A stretch of 64,000 nucleotides of DNA from Cheilinus undulatus. Lineage: Eukaryota; Chordata; Actinopteri; Labriformes; Labridae. A model generated the notes under the pieces. The model saw only the letters and a list, made by a program, of their open reading frames with translations. It was not told the DNA's origin and searched no databases. The translations under genes and the position numbers were made by a program. Of the stretch, positions 57,001 to 64,000 are shown piece by piece (the stretch's first letter is position 1; each line of letters begins with the position of its first letter). The stretch spans positions 4,600,921 to 4,664,920 of the forward strand of contig NC_054885.1 in NCBI RefSeq assembly GCF_018320785.1. Reading direction: 5' to 3'.

Positions 57001-60000
57001 TCATTTCTGTATTCGTGACTTGTTCAAATACTCTCTGATTTAAAAGCTACTTAAATTTACTGGAGCTCATGTTGGGTCATTAGCAGTGCCTGAAATGAAA
57101 GCTGGACTAAACAAGCACACAAAGCACTAACGTTTACAGAAACAATGACACAAAAATTCAGTTTGTCGGATGCATTAGAATAATCTATCAGATCTACAGA
57201 CAAGAAACAGAAAACGAAAACAGGAAAGACAGGCAGATATTTAGATGGATGAAGAGATGGGAGACGAGAAGGACGAAAATAAAGATGAGTGGACTGAAAC
57301 AGTGAAGTTATGATGTTTGGATCAACAGAAACAATGTTAATCTGAAATGTAAGCTTTGCACAAACATTAAGAAAACGTGTGTATGGTAGATTATTTCTTT
57401 GCTGTAACAATGCCTCTTGGAAATAAATCTTATCTCGTTGGAGAGCCTGTTTATTACCTCTGCTAAGGAGGTTACGTCTCACAATTCGAACGTTTAGCAG
57501 CGACGGCTCGTAGATTTCGATGACAACGGCTGAGGATTGAAATTAACTGTAGAATTTCACTGAAAATTGGCACTAAATGTGATGTATTTTCCCCCAAAAA
57601 TAGAAATAATAAGAGATAAAAAAGCTTGTGTCTTTAGTGGCAAAATAGTGTACATTTTTTGTGTAATGTAACTTGTTTTTGCTTAAAGATGATGGTCTCA
57701 TATCTTGTAACCCTCAGAGTTACTCTGTTTTAAATCCTCAACAGTTTCTTACAGATTTGGTTAAAACCAATAAACAAAAAAGTATTAAATAAAGTTTTTA
57801 TATGTGTTCCTCTGCTCCTCTCATTCGTCCGTCATGTTTGAGAGCAGCAACCGCTATGCACGATTGTAAATATTGCTGGGCTAGAGACCATCGGTTGCTC
57901 ACCACTTTTCAAAATGCATTGTGGGATAGAATGAGTGCACTATATAGTGAATAACAATACTCACTCAGAATTTGGACACTACTACAAAATGGCGTATTCA
58001 CTATATAGTGCACTATAAAGTGAATAGGGAGTGATTTCGGACACAGGCATTGTTTTTTATCACACTGCCTCCACCAAAAGATGTTACTTTATTGGTCCAG
58101 CAATCAGCATGGTGTTACCACGTCCTCTCCTCACTTTGACCTTATAATCCAGCTGCTGGACTCATCACTGAACATAACATTCCTCTACATGTTCAGGTTC
58201 CAGTGCATGTGTTGCTGACACCAGCATAAACAGTCTGACACTGAAGGGCAGTCATGGCAGCCCTATGAGACTGGAGATTACCTGCATGCAGTCTGTTCTG
58301 GATTGTTTGGGCAGAGAGTTGTCATCCTGCAAATCTTTAGTTGACAGCCTATGGTTCCTGAGTGCTGATAGGGTAAGGAAACAGTCTTCTTTGGATGCCC
58401 ACTGCGGCCTATTACTGACATCTCCCAGTTTGGAGATGGTTCTAGGGCTCACTCCAAATGATGCCGCAACTTGTTTTTTGTGTAACACCAGCTTGAAGGT
58501 GCCCAATTTCGCCAGTCCTATCAAGATCACACAAACATGGCATGTCGATTCTTCAGCAGGGCCCATGCTCACAGGTGCTGACAATCAGGTCTGATTCAGG
58601 CACCTTCTGAGGGTACCAGAAGCTCAAAACAAGTCAATAGAAACAGCAGAATAAGCTGTTAAAGAGAGAAGATTTGACTAATTTTTCATGGGTGCAACCC
58701 ACATACTCAGCTCTGCTGCTCATCCCACAAATACATGTTCCTTATAAATGTGGCACCATTTAAAAGGGAAATTGACAGGCTTTCCACTGGTATAAGATTT
58801 ATTGTCAAGAAGCACTGTTACAACAAGGAAATAATCTACCAAACACAAATGTGCCTGTTTAGAACGTCCCATCCACTCATTTTAATTGTCCCAACTTTTT
58901 TAGAAATGGCTGAATATCTCTAAAAGTTTGAATGTCATACCTTAGAAAAGTCATGACTAATGTTGTCCTAACTTAGCTGAATATTTGATGTCTGAATGGT
59001 TTGAACTGGTTTCATTTTATGGAAGAAGCACACCAGAAAATATAGAGGAAGTGAGAAAGACTTTAGGATAGACAGAAAAAGAATGAAAGGAAAGAGAAGA
59101 CAAAGATAAGACAGTAGATCAGTATTAGGAGCATAAAAATGAATGAGAATTTAGTGGAGGGTATTTGCATGAAATTAAAAGTAATGTAAGATATTGTAAT
59201 AAAAATTGAAAAAGAAAGAAATTAGATGATAGATAGATGGATAAATTCGTTCTCTTTCTGAACCATTCTGCTGGTCTCTGTTCACTGGAGCAGGTCAGGC
59301 CTTTTCATGCTTCAGACCACAGCACTGCCCTGCACCGTTAACCCTTCACTACCCACTCTGCTAACTTTACACTCCACACTCTCAGTGTTTGACCTCCTTC
59401 CTGCACTGACATGGTTCAGATGCTGAGCTTTAAGGTCTGTAAAAAAGGATTTAAACCCAGAAAAGCCAAAGAAGAGATGGGGGAAAAATGTTGGATGGAC
59501 AATATCGCCTGCTAAGTCAGGATGCTCAAACAAACAAAAGTTATGTGGGCAGTGGATCATAAATGCCCTAGTTCCAGGCCTACCTGCTGGTACTGGACAC
59601 AGTTTCCAGTGCAGTTTTGTCCTCTGGGGTCTCTGGCCCAGTTACGAGCACATGTCAGGTCCATCCTGCAGGCGTCGAACCTAGAGACACAGATGCAACC
59701 TATGAAAATGTGTATTTTTGTGTGAAATAGCCGTTGCACAGCTAGCCTGAATTTTAAAGATGAGCTTAACCAAGTTTTAGAGTTTTGCATTCCAAGCACA
59801 AGTTCTTGAGTGTCTGATAAACTAGGGGTTTGATTTCTATCTTTAAATATCCTAAGGGAAGAAAAAGTAGTTCAGAATATTGCATAGAGCAGCCGATATG
59901 ACTGTAGGATTAATCCTCTTAATTAACTAGTGTTCCCAATCAGTGCAAACATTTTTCCTTTTTTTCCTTTCAGCACACTTTGATTATACTTCGTCAGCGT

Positions 60001-63000
60001 CTCCCTGCAGCCTTAGTGATGAAAAATAAGAGCACCACTGCTCCTTAAGTCTCATTTCACTTTTAAAAAAAATCACAGACAGCTCAGTGGACAAGTCAGA
60101 AGTCAATCTCATCTTGTGATATCAAACATTTACCTTTTACTGTTCCTTTATTTCCTTTTCAATCCATCCAAGTTCTTTTTTCACTGCTTTAGTTCATGCT
60201 AACATTTTTGATCAGCCTATAAAAACAGATTTGGTTTTGAACAATACAAAAAAGTAAAAATTACAAAAACAGTTTTGAATGCAAAGTAGTGGAATTTTAA
60301 AATGCATTAAAAACTAAAGGAAGCATGAACTGCAGCTAGAAGCTGCTGTTCTGCTGCTGTATCGGTTTGTTTTCTATTATTGGAGGGTGGGGCTGAAGTA
60401 GCAGGGAATAACTCCCATAATTCCCTGCAACCTTTACTGTTGACTTTTGCTTTGATTGAGAGCATCTTTGTGCATAATTTCCATCCAGTAAATTAATTTA
60501 TAATCTTTAAAATGTTTATAACCTAATCCATTTTTTGGAGTTTCTATCAATATCTAACTACCAATACTAATTTCAGGTTATGTAATTCATGGTTTAACTA
60601 ATAGGCCCACTGAGGCTGTTAAATTTCTATCTAAGTGGTGTTAAAATATCACAGAAGAGTCTTAAACTTATCTTGAACTATCCTGAGGGTGTGCTGGTAA
60701 AGAGTCCTATTTGTGTCTAAAATCAGAGATAACACGACTCAAGGCTCTTTCTTATTTCCCCAGGAATCCTCAGAGGTTTCTTTGAACACCATCTCTGGAG
60801 TTTTGCTTCCCTACTTTGTAAGAAAACCCTGATTTATGTGACCTTATTACCTGTGACATAGAGCACAGTCTGCTCTTGTTCCACTGGCTGATAATCTCTC
60901 TCCTGACACCTCGTACAGACAGACACTCGTTCTGTTTTGGGGTTGTTTTAGTTTGTTTTAGTCGTGTTTTTGCGGCCTCACCAGTCACGGCAGAAGCTGT
61001 GGCAGAGCGGGACGGCCTGGATGTAGGAGCGGCGGTGGGGGTGCGGCCAGCGGGCGGCGTCTGGGGAGCAGCGGTAAAAACATGACACGCGCTTCAGGAA
61101 GCCTTCACACCTGAAAAAAGAGACGGGGAACAGTCAGGCAAACAAAGTGAACTTTTACTGACCTTAAAGCCTGAGTCAGCTGAAGATGACTCCACAGAGG
61201 AGTTAACATTGGTATTTTAATGCAGTTTGATGTCTCTAATCCCCTGTGTGGGTCTCTGAGAAGCTCTTTCCTTGTGCTAATACTTTTTCCGACATCCTTC
61301 TCCTGTCCTTTTTTTGCCACTCTGCCCTAATTCTGCTCCAAGGTATCTTGTACTACTCCGGGATTAACCCATTAACACAGAGATAAATCCAGCCTAGACG
61401 GTAGTGGCGGGATTAATCAATTAAATCACTTGTTGTTTATATGGTGCCAAACAACAGCTAAAGATACCTTAAGCCACTTTAAACATAGGTCAGATTGTAC
61501 TTTTTCAGCGTGTTTTTAAAGAGATCCGACATAAATCCTAAATGAGCCACTGCATGGGACAAGTGGCAAGAAAAGACTTCCTTTCAGTGGGAGGAAACTT
61601 CTAGAAGAACCTGTTTGTTTGTCGTACCGCCATCCGCTGCACGACGGGGGTCAAGAAGGTAGAATAAACAGATGAATAAACTCGTCATGAACAAAGTAAA
61701 GTCACATAATTTTAACCACTGACCAACTGCATTCATGTATTTCACAGATTTTTACATGCATTTTCTTTTTTCATGTTCCTTATGGTGCAGTTTGTACTCT
61801 CATTTTGTAATGTAAAGTTCTTTGAATTATCTGATTGTTTCAAGTCTGTAGAGCCCATGAAATTAAGTCCAATCCCAATTCCTTATTGTTAGTTCTAGCT
61901 CCCATGAACTGGCCAAAGGTCAAGCCACAGATCTAGGGAAGGCTGCAAAAAATTCTGCTGCTATGAAGGTTCCCTAGAGCAGGGGTTCTCAACCCCTTGG
62001 GGGGTTGGGGTCGGGACCCCATTTGGGGTGGCAAGACACTGAGAGGGGGTCCTCCAGATGCCTCTAAGAACATTTTTGAATCACACTGTTCCATTTTACA
62101 CCAATTTTACCAATTTTAACATATTTTTTCAACTTAAAACCAATTTTTTTGTCAATTTTTAACCCTTTCCACCACTTTCTTCTGCCTGTTTTTGCCACTT
62201 TTAAACCAAATCTTGTAACTCTCTGACTATCGTTGGCACTGTTGACACATTATTGCTGCTATTAACCTCTTTTACCACTTTTTAAGCCACATTTTTGCCT
62301 GTTTCTGACTATTTTGGCCTCTGCTAACCCTTTTTTGCCAGTTTGTATCAATTTTCATCCTGTTTCACCAAATTTCCACTTATTTTTACCACTTCAACGC
62401 CATTTGAGCCACTTTTAAATCTCCTTTTACCACTTGATATGCCCATTTTTGCCAATTTAACCAATTTTTGCCATTTTTTGCTACTTATATCTAATTTTTG
62501 GCATTTCTTACCCATTTCTGCTACTTTTAAAATCTAGTTTCACCACCTTTACCAACATTTTTTTGCCATTATTAACCAATTTTAGCTCTTTTTAAAGTAT
62601 TTTAATTCTGTGCATGGCTGTGTTCAGTCACCTTCAGGTACAGTGGGGGTCCCCGGTCTCTGGCACCCTTATTTTGGGGGTCTCAAGCTGAAAAGGTTGA
62701 GAACCGCTGCCCTAGAGTACAGTGGCCTCCTCCAATGGAAGAAGCGTGGCACAGCTAGGACTCTTCCTAGAGCTGGTTACTTGGCCAAACTGAGTAATCA
62801 GAGGAGATGGGCCTTAGTAAGAAAGGCGACCATGGTCACTCTGACTGAGCTCCAGAGATCCCATGTGGAGATGTGGTCGCCGTTTGTTCGTGGCGACAGC
62901 GCCCCTAGCGGGCAGAGGTTGTAGGTGTTCAGACAGTTTGGTCTGTTTGACCAAGAGAGCGGTGTGAATGTGAACCAAACCAAAGGAAAGTGCAACAATG

Positions 63001-63612
63001 TTGCCATTCCTGTTCCAAAATGGACCGAGTCCCCCAGACTATCAGGTGTGAAAATGACCCTAGAGTGGACCAGTCTTGACTTGAACCCTATCAAACATCC
63101 CTGGAGAGACCTGAGAATGGTTGAGAGATAAAGCTGAGTGTCATCGGCCTAGAAGTGATACAAGAGGTTGTGTTTCTGAGGTGGCATGTAAATGGAGAAC
63201 AGAACAGGACCTAGAATGGATCCTTGAGGTACCCCACAGGTTAAATTACAGAGAAATAACCTTTTTTCTGCAACCAAAACTGTGAACTCTAGTTTAAAGC
63301 AGTAGGAAGCTGATCTTTCCCACTTTGGGACATTTCCATGATTGCATAATGTCACAAGAAAGCTATAAATACAAGCTCAAGTCCATTTACTTTTTAAATA
63401 CAGAGCCATGAAGTCAATTTAGAATAAAGGATATACACATTATGGATAATGCAGTGTGAAATTAAAAAAGCTGTGATTAAAGGATTTATGTGGTCCAGTC
63501 TTTGAGACTTACTCGGTGCTCAGGGGTCCACATTTGTCCCAGGGTTCATTCTTGTTGGTGTCGGTGGGAATGTGAGAGATATCCTGGATGTTTTCATCCG
63601 TGCAGCAGCTAT
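50671..63612 (-). CDS. rtbdn: Retbindin / riboflavin-binding protein (folate-receptor family), 5' exon outside window
   Basis: Secreted or cell-surface flavin-binding protein. Exons in transcript order: 63513-63612, 60982-61110, 59584-59680, 50671-51009; about 220 residues visible. Junction phases agree (GA+G gives Glu, TG+G gives Trp, then phase 0). Family blocks in order: SCCTDENIQDI, WDKCGPLSTECEGFLKRVSC, FYRCSPDAARW, YIQAVPLCHSFCRDWFDACR, LTCARNWARDP, NCTGNCVQY, HGRDLCESLWGDAFMTVED, CGCLTLSPSDKDVIAALRAQ. They align with avian riboflavin-binding protein (CFYRCSPHAARW, PLCQSFCDDWYEAC, MCQSMWGESF). The Cys pattern fits the folate-receptor fold, and NCT is a glycosylation sequon. The tail (TRSIRKGNSVLRKRSIEVED, ending GSGSGL) has an RKR site that a furin-like protease could cut and a Ser-Gly end like mammalian retbindin. 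The signal peptide and first Cys are beyond the right edge. Neighbourhood with junb matches mammals. Confidence 0.85.
51015..51655. other. rtbdn terminal intron, unique sequence
   Basis: The plus strand is open for 122 codons at 50998-51366, beginning opposite the exon. The composition (Lys/Lys-Asp runs, no domain) and AT richness make it fortuitous. Confidence 0.4.
51660..51975 (+). mobile_element. Tc1-like element, 5' end with DNA-binding domain remnant
   Basis: ACTATGTGGACGAAAGTATTTGGCC is the terminus type of a fish Tc1 family, CTATATGGACAAAAGTATT-like (quoted in part). It is followed by a frame reading SDIIRKRKSLGTTATQPQ and RRPCKIT, the helix-turn-helix and GRPR-hook region. The catalytic part is absent. 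Confidence 0.7.
51980..52605. other. Intron sequence, probably an unassigned dispersed repeat
   Basis: A 140-codon minus-strand frame spans 52183-52605 without a recognisable domain. AGGTACAACATGTGGAATTT near its start looks like a repeat edge, but I cannot name the family. Confidence 0.3.
52612..52775 (-). mobile_element. tRNA-derived SINE, degenerate box B
   Basis: On the minus strand TTTAGCTCAGTTGGTAGAGC (box A, 52756-52767 core) opens the element. ATTGGTTTCTGGTCTC stands where box B should be. The body AGCTGTCCTATCTAATAAAG and an A tail (T run) follow. Diverged and without a clear target duplication. Confidence 0.65.
52810..53075. mobile_element. Second copy of the AGGGGACAT MITE, ends lost
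   Basis: GAGCTGTCTGACTCCGCCCC and CTCCCCACATGACATCATGA match the interior of the 8.92-9.36 kb element. Inside lies a new 13-bp hairpin (CTCTCCTGATCCT at 52904-52916 with its complement at 52923-52935). Confidence 0.7.
53080..54295. other. Intron sequence, no gene recognised
   Basis: CT-rich stretch around 53.55-53.70 kb. The 154-codon plus-strand frame there lacks any domain. Confidence 0.4.
54791..55396. mobile_element. hAT-type MITE nested in the Tc1-like element
   Basis: Right end AACTGCCCAGCCCTA, left end TAAGGATGCACAATTTGGG, with ACAATATTGCGATTG inside: the family of 35.62-36.14 kb. The flanks CTGAGGAA (54783-54790) and CTCAGGAA (55397-55404) form an 8-bp duplication with one change. 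A second family start (AGGGCTGAACGATTC, about 54888) lies within, so a further partial copy is probably nested too. Confidence 0.78.
54914..55095 (+). mobile_element. tRNA-derived SINE nested in the MITE
   Basis: Box A TGGCCTAGCGG (54933-54943) and box B GGTTTGAATCC (54964-54974) have 20-nt spacing between them. Then come GCTGCATGTCTCTCCTCACTC, as in the 49.4 kb SINE, and an A tail followed by an AT microsatellite (to 55113). Confidence 0.8.
55743..56141 (+). pseudogene. Tc1-like transposase, C-terminal half
   Basis: The frame reads FQQDNAKPHTTSITTPWL, with the second catalytic Asp, and CSPDLSPVENILSLITGKI, with the third acidic position one helix turn before Asn. The upstream parts, including the first Asp motif, are in other frames with stops, so the enzyme is dead. 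Confidence 0.8.
56250..57925. other. Intron sequence; GA microsatellite at 56515-56543
   Basis: No exon or element recognised. The 141-codon minus-strand frame (57057-57482) has no domain. Confidence 0.4.
57935..58060. repeat. Palindromic repeat, TGCACTATATAGTGAATA arms
   Basis: TGCACTATATAGTGAATA (from about 57945) is matched by TATTCACTATATAGTGCA (from about 57994). Each arm also contains the self-complementary CACTATATAGTG. The right edge GTGAATAGGGAGTGATTTCG is typical of a common vertebrate dispersed repeat. Confidence 0.6.
58085..58880 (-). mobile_element. Tc1-like transposon, relative of the 17.2 kb copy
   Basis: The minus strand encodes KKQVAASFGVSPRTISKLG and TLSALRNHRLSTKDLQDD, the DNA-binding half of a Tc1-like transposase. 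The catalytic half further on is broken. Shared flanking text with 17.2 kb includes GAGCTGAGTATGTGGGTTGC and CTTTTAAATGG. Confidence 0.75.
58885..59580. other. Intron sequence, no element recognised
   Basis: AT-rich; GAAAGA-type words around 59.05-59.22 kb. Confidence 0.4.
59584..59680 (-). CDS. rtbdn: rtbdn exon (FDACRMDLTCARNW to CVQYQQ)
   Basis: Acceptor GTGTCTCTAG, donor CAGCAG then GTAGGC. The 97 bp complete Trp from the previous exon and carry the NCT glycosylation site. Confidence 0.88.
59965..60185 (+). repeat. Decayed copy of the junb downstream enhancer segment
   Basis: CGTCAGCGTCTCCCTGCAGCC, GTCTCATTTCACTTT, CAGACAGCTCAGTGG, ATCAAACATTTACCTTTTA and ATCCATCCAAGTTCTTTTTTC align in order with 35.33-35.50 kb, apart from a ~40-bp insertion. 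The AP-1 site has become CAAGTCA, and the alignment ends just where the CArG box would start. Either a local duplication or two copies of an unknown repeat. Confidence 0.6.
60190..60980. other. Intron sequence, nothing recognised
   Basis: AT-rich, no element ends. Confidence 0.4.
60982..61110 (-). CDS. rtbdn: rtbdn exon (CEGFLKRVSCFYRCSPDAARW)
   Basis: Acceptor CTCTTTTTTCAG, donor TG then GTGAGG. 42 full codons with seven Cys or Trp positions of the folate-receptor fold. GC-rich codons contrast with the AT-rich introns. Confidence 0.88.
61113..61885. other. Intron sequence, nothing recognised
   Basis: No element ends or exons seen. Confidence 0.4.
61980..62709 (+). mobile_element. Non-autonomous hAT-type element with array, perfect 8-bp duplication
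   Basis: The ends CAGGGGTTCTCAACCCC and AAGGTTGAGAACCGCTG are inverted. CCCTAGAG flanks both sides exactly (61972-61979 and 62710-62717). The interior is a CCACTTTT/TTTTTGCC word array. Same layout as 32.51-33.26 kb, including GACACTGAGAGGGGGTCC. Confidence 0.92.
62870..63060. mobile_element. Partial copy of the GGTGCATTCACACC MITE
   Basis: GCGGGCAGAGGTTGTAGGTG and GGTGTGAATGTGAACCAAAC, then CCCCCAGACTATCAGGTGTG, match the right end of the 20.8-21.5 kb element. Only the right 190 bp is present. Confidence 0.7.
63128..63305 (-). pseudogene. LINE reverse-transcriptase fragment
   Basis: The minus strand reads CGVPQGSILGPVLFSIYM, then HNLLYHF, an in-frame TAG, and ADDTQLYLS. This is the catalytic [YF]ADD motif of an L2/Rex-type LINE, with the Tyr codon turned into a stop. 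Truncated on both sides. Confidence 0.8.
63513..63612 (-). CDS. rtbdn: rtbdn exon (SCCTDENIQDI to STE)
   Basis: Acceptor CCGCCGACAG, donor GA then GTAAGT. Encodes 32 full codons including the paired Cys (SCC) and WDKCGPL, equivalent to the SSCCYANFTE and WNRCGQL blocks of the avian protein. Confidence 0.85.
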
Positions 63613-64000
63613 CTGTCGGCGGCAAAGACAGAAACACATTCAGTCAGGAGATTACACTCTAAATTTTCATCACAGCTTGACAATACATAGAGTCGGACTC
63701 ACAAAGACCGGATCCCTGCAGGTGATAGCACCAGAGTGGTGCATCACATCTCATCACTAACTGCCCAGTATCCATCCAGGTCTGATTAACAATGGATTTT
63801 ATGCTAGTAGCATTCGCACACCTGTAGAGCTGTGCCACTCCGTGCTGGTTAAATGTGCCTAATTGTAGAGGAGCTGTTAGCACCTCCTCTCTGCTGCAGG
63901 GCCGAGTGATCATGCTGACAGCATTCACTACAGACTACATATAAAAGACAGGCAGGGAGGAGAGAGGGCGGCTCTTTCTCCACTTAATAATGAAGCTCAG
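63613..64000. other. rtbdn upstream intron, no exon found
   Basis: I searched for a signal-peptide exon with the family's Cys-containing mature start and found none. The first coding exon must lie beyond the window. Confidence 0.45.

Larger units (their letters stand above)
61890..63127 (+). mobile_element. Tc1-like transposase relic, interrupted by two MITEs
   Basis: Before the hAT insertion a frame gives GCKKFCCYEGS. After it come LQWKKRGTARTLPRAGYLAK and LSNQRRWALVRK plus TMVTLTELQRSHVEM, the DNA-binding region of a Tc1-like transposase. After the second MITE the third catalytic segment remains as DLNPIKHPWRDLRMVER. The middle of the enzyme is missing. Confidence 0.75.

Overview
This is a vertebrate nuclear window, most likely from a ray-finned (teleost, probably percomorph) fish. 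The evidence is spliced genes with GT-AG introns, a JunB transcription factor, a riboflavin-binding/retbindin gene, and a dense load of fish-type transposons: Tc1-like elements, hAT-type non-autonomous elements with 8-bp target duplications, tRNA-derived SINEs and L2/Rex-like LINE fragments. There are no bacterial operons, CRISPR arrays or ribosomal RNA genes. Only two protein-coding genes are well supported.

Gene 1 is junb on the + strand. It has a TATA/CCAAT/CRE promoter just upstream, a serum-response-type module about 0.5 kb upstream, a 9-codon upstream ORF, two coding exons (30098-30606 and 30981-31431) and a 3'UTR ending near 31850. The product is 319 residues with a complete bZIP. The 374-bp intron is notable because mammalian JUN-family genes are intronless. 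Gene 2 is rtbdn (retbindin/riboflavin-binding protein, folate-receptor fold) on the - strand. Four exons are visible (63513-63612, 60982-61110, 59584-59680, 50671-51009) with perfectly matching splice phases. The signal-peptide exon lies beyond the right edge. JUNB and RTBDN are also close neighbours in mammals (human 19p13), which supports both calls.

Layout: 1-2.4 kb is LINE and Tc1 debris with a MITE nested in a LINE. 2.4-29 kb has no confident gene; it holds Tc1 copies, MITEs, a 34-bp tandem array and two low-confidence exon-like ORFs. 29-32 kb is the junb locus. 32-50 kb is the intergenic region between the two convergent genes. It contains a near-perfect 26-bp stem-loop, a CpG-rich block with kappaB and AP-1 sites, a CArG/CRE/AP-1 cluster downstream of junb, and many hAT-type elements. 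50.7-64 kb is rtbdn, whose introns are filled with nested transposons.

The most interesting structures are: (i) two similar CArG+CRE+GGAA modules bracketing junb, the downstream one lying in a segment with a decayed second copy inside an rtbdn intron; (ii) the junb intron, whose retention gives an immediate stop and a bZIP-less protein; (iii) a miRNA-like hairpin 0.7 kb past junb; and (iv) a family of hAT-type elements that carry internal GCCACTTTT-type degenerate arrays, seen seven times in the window.
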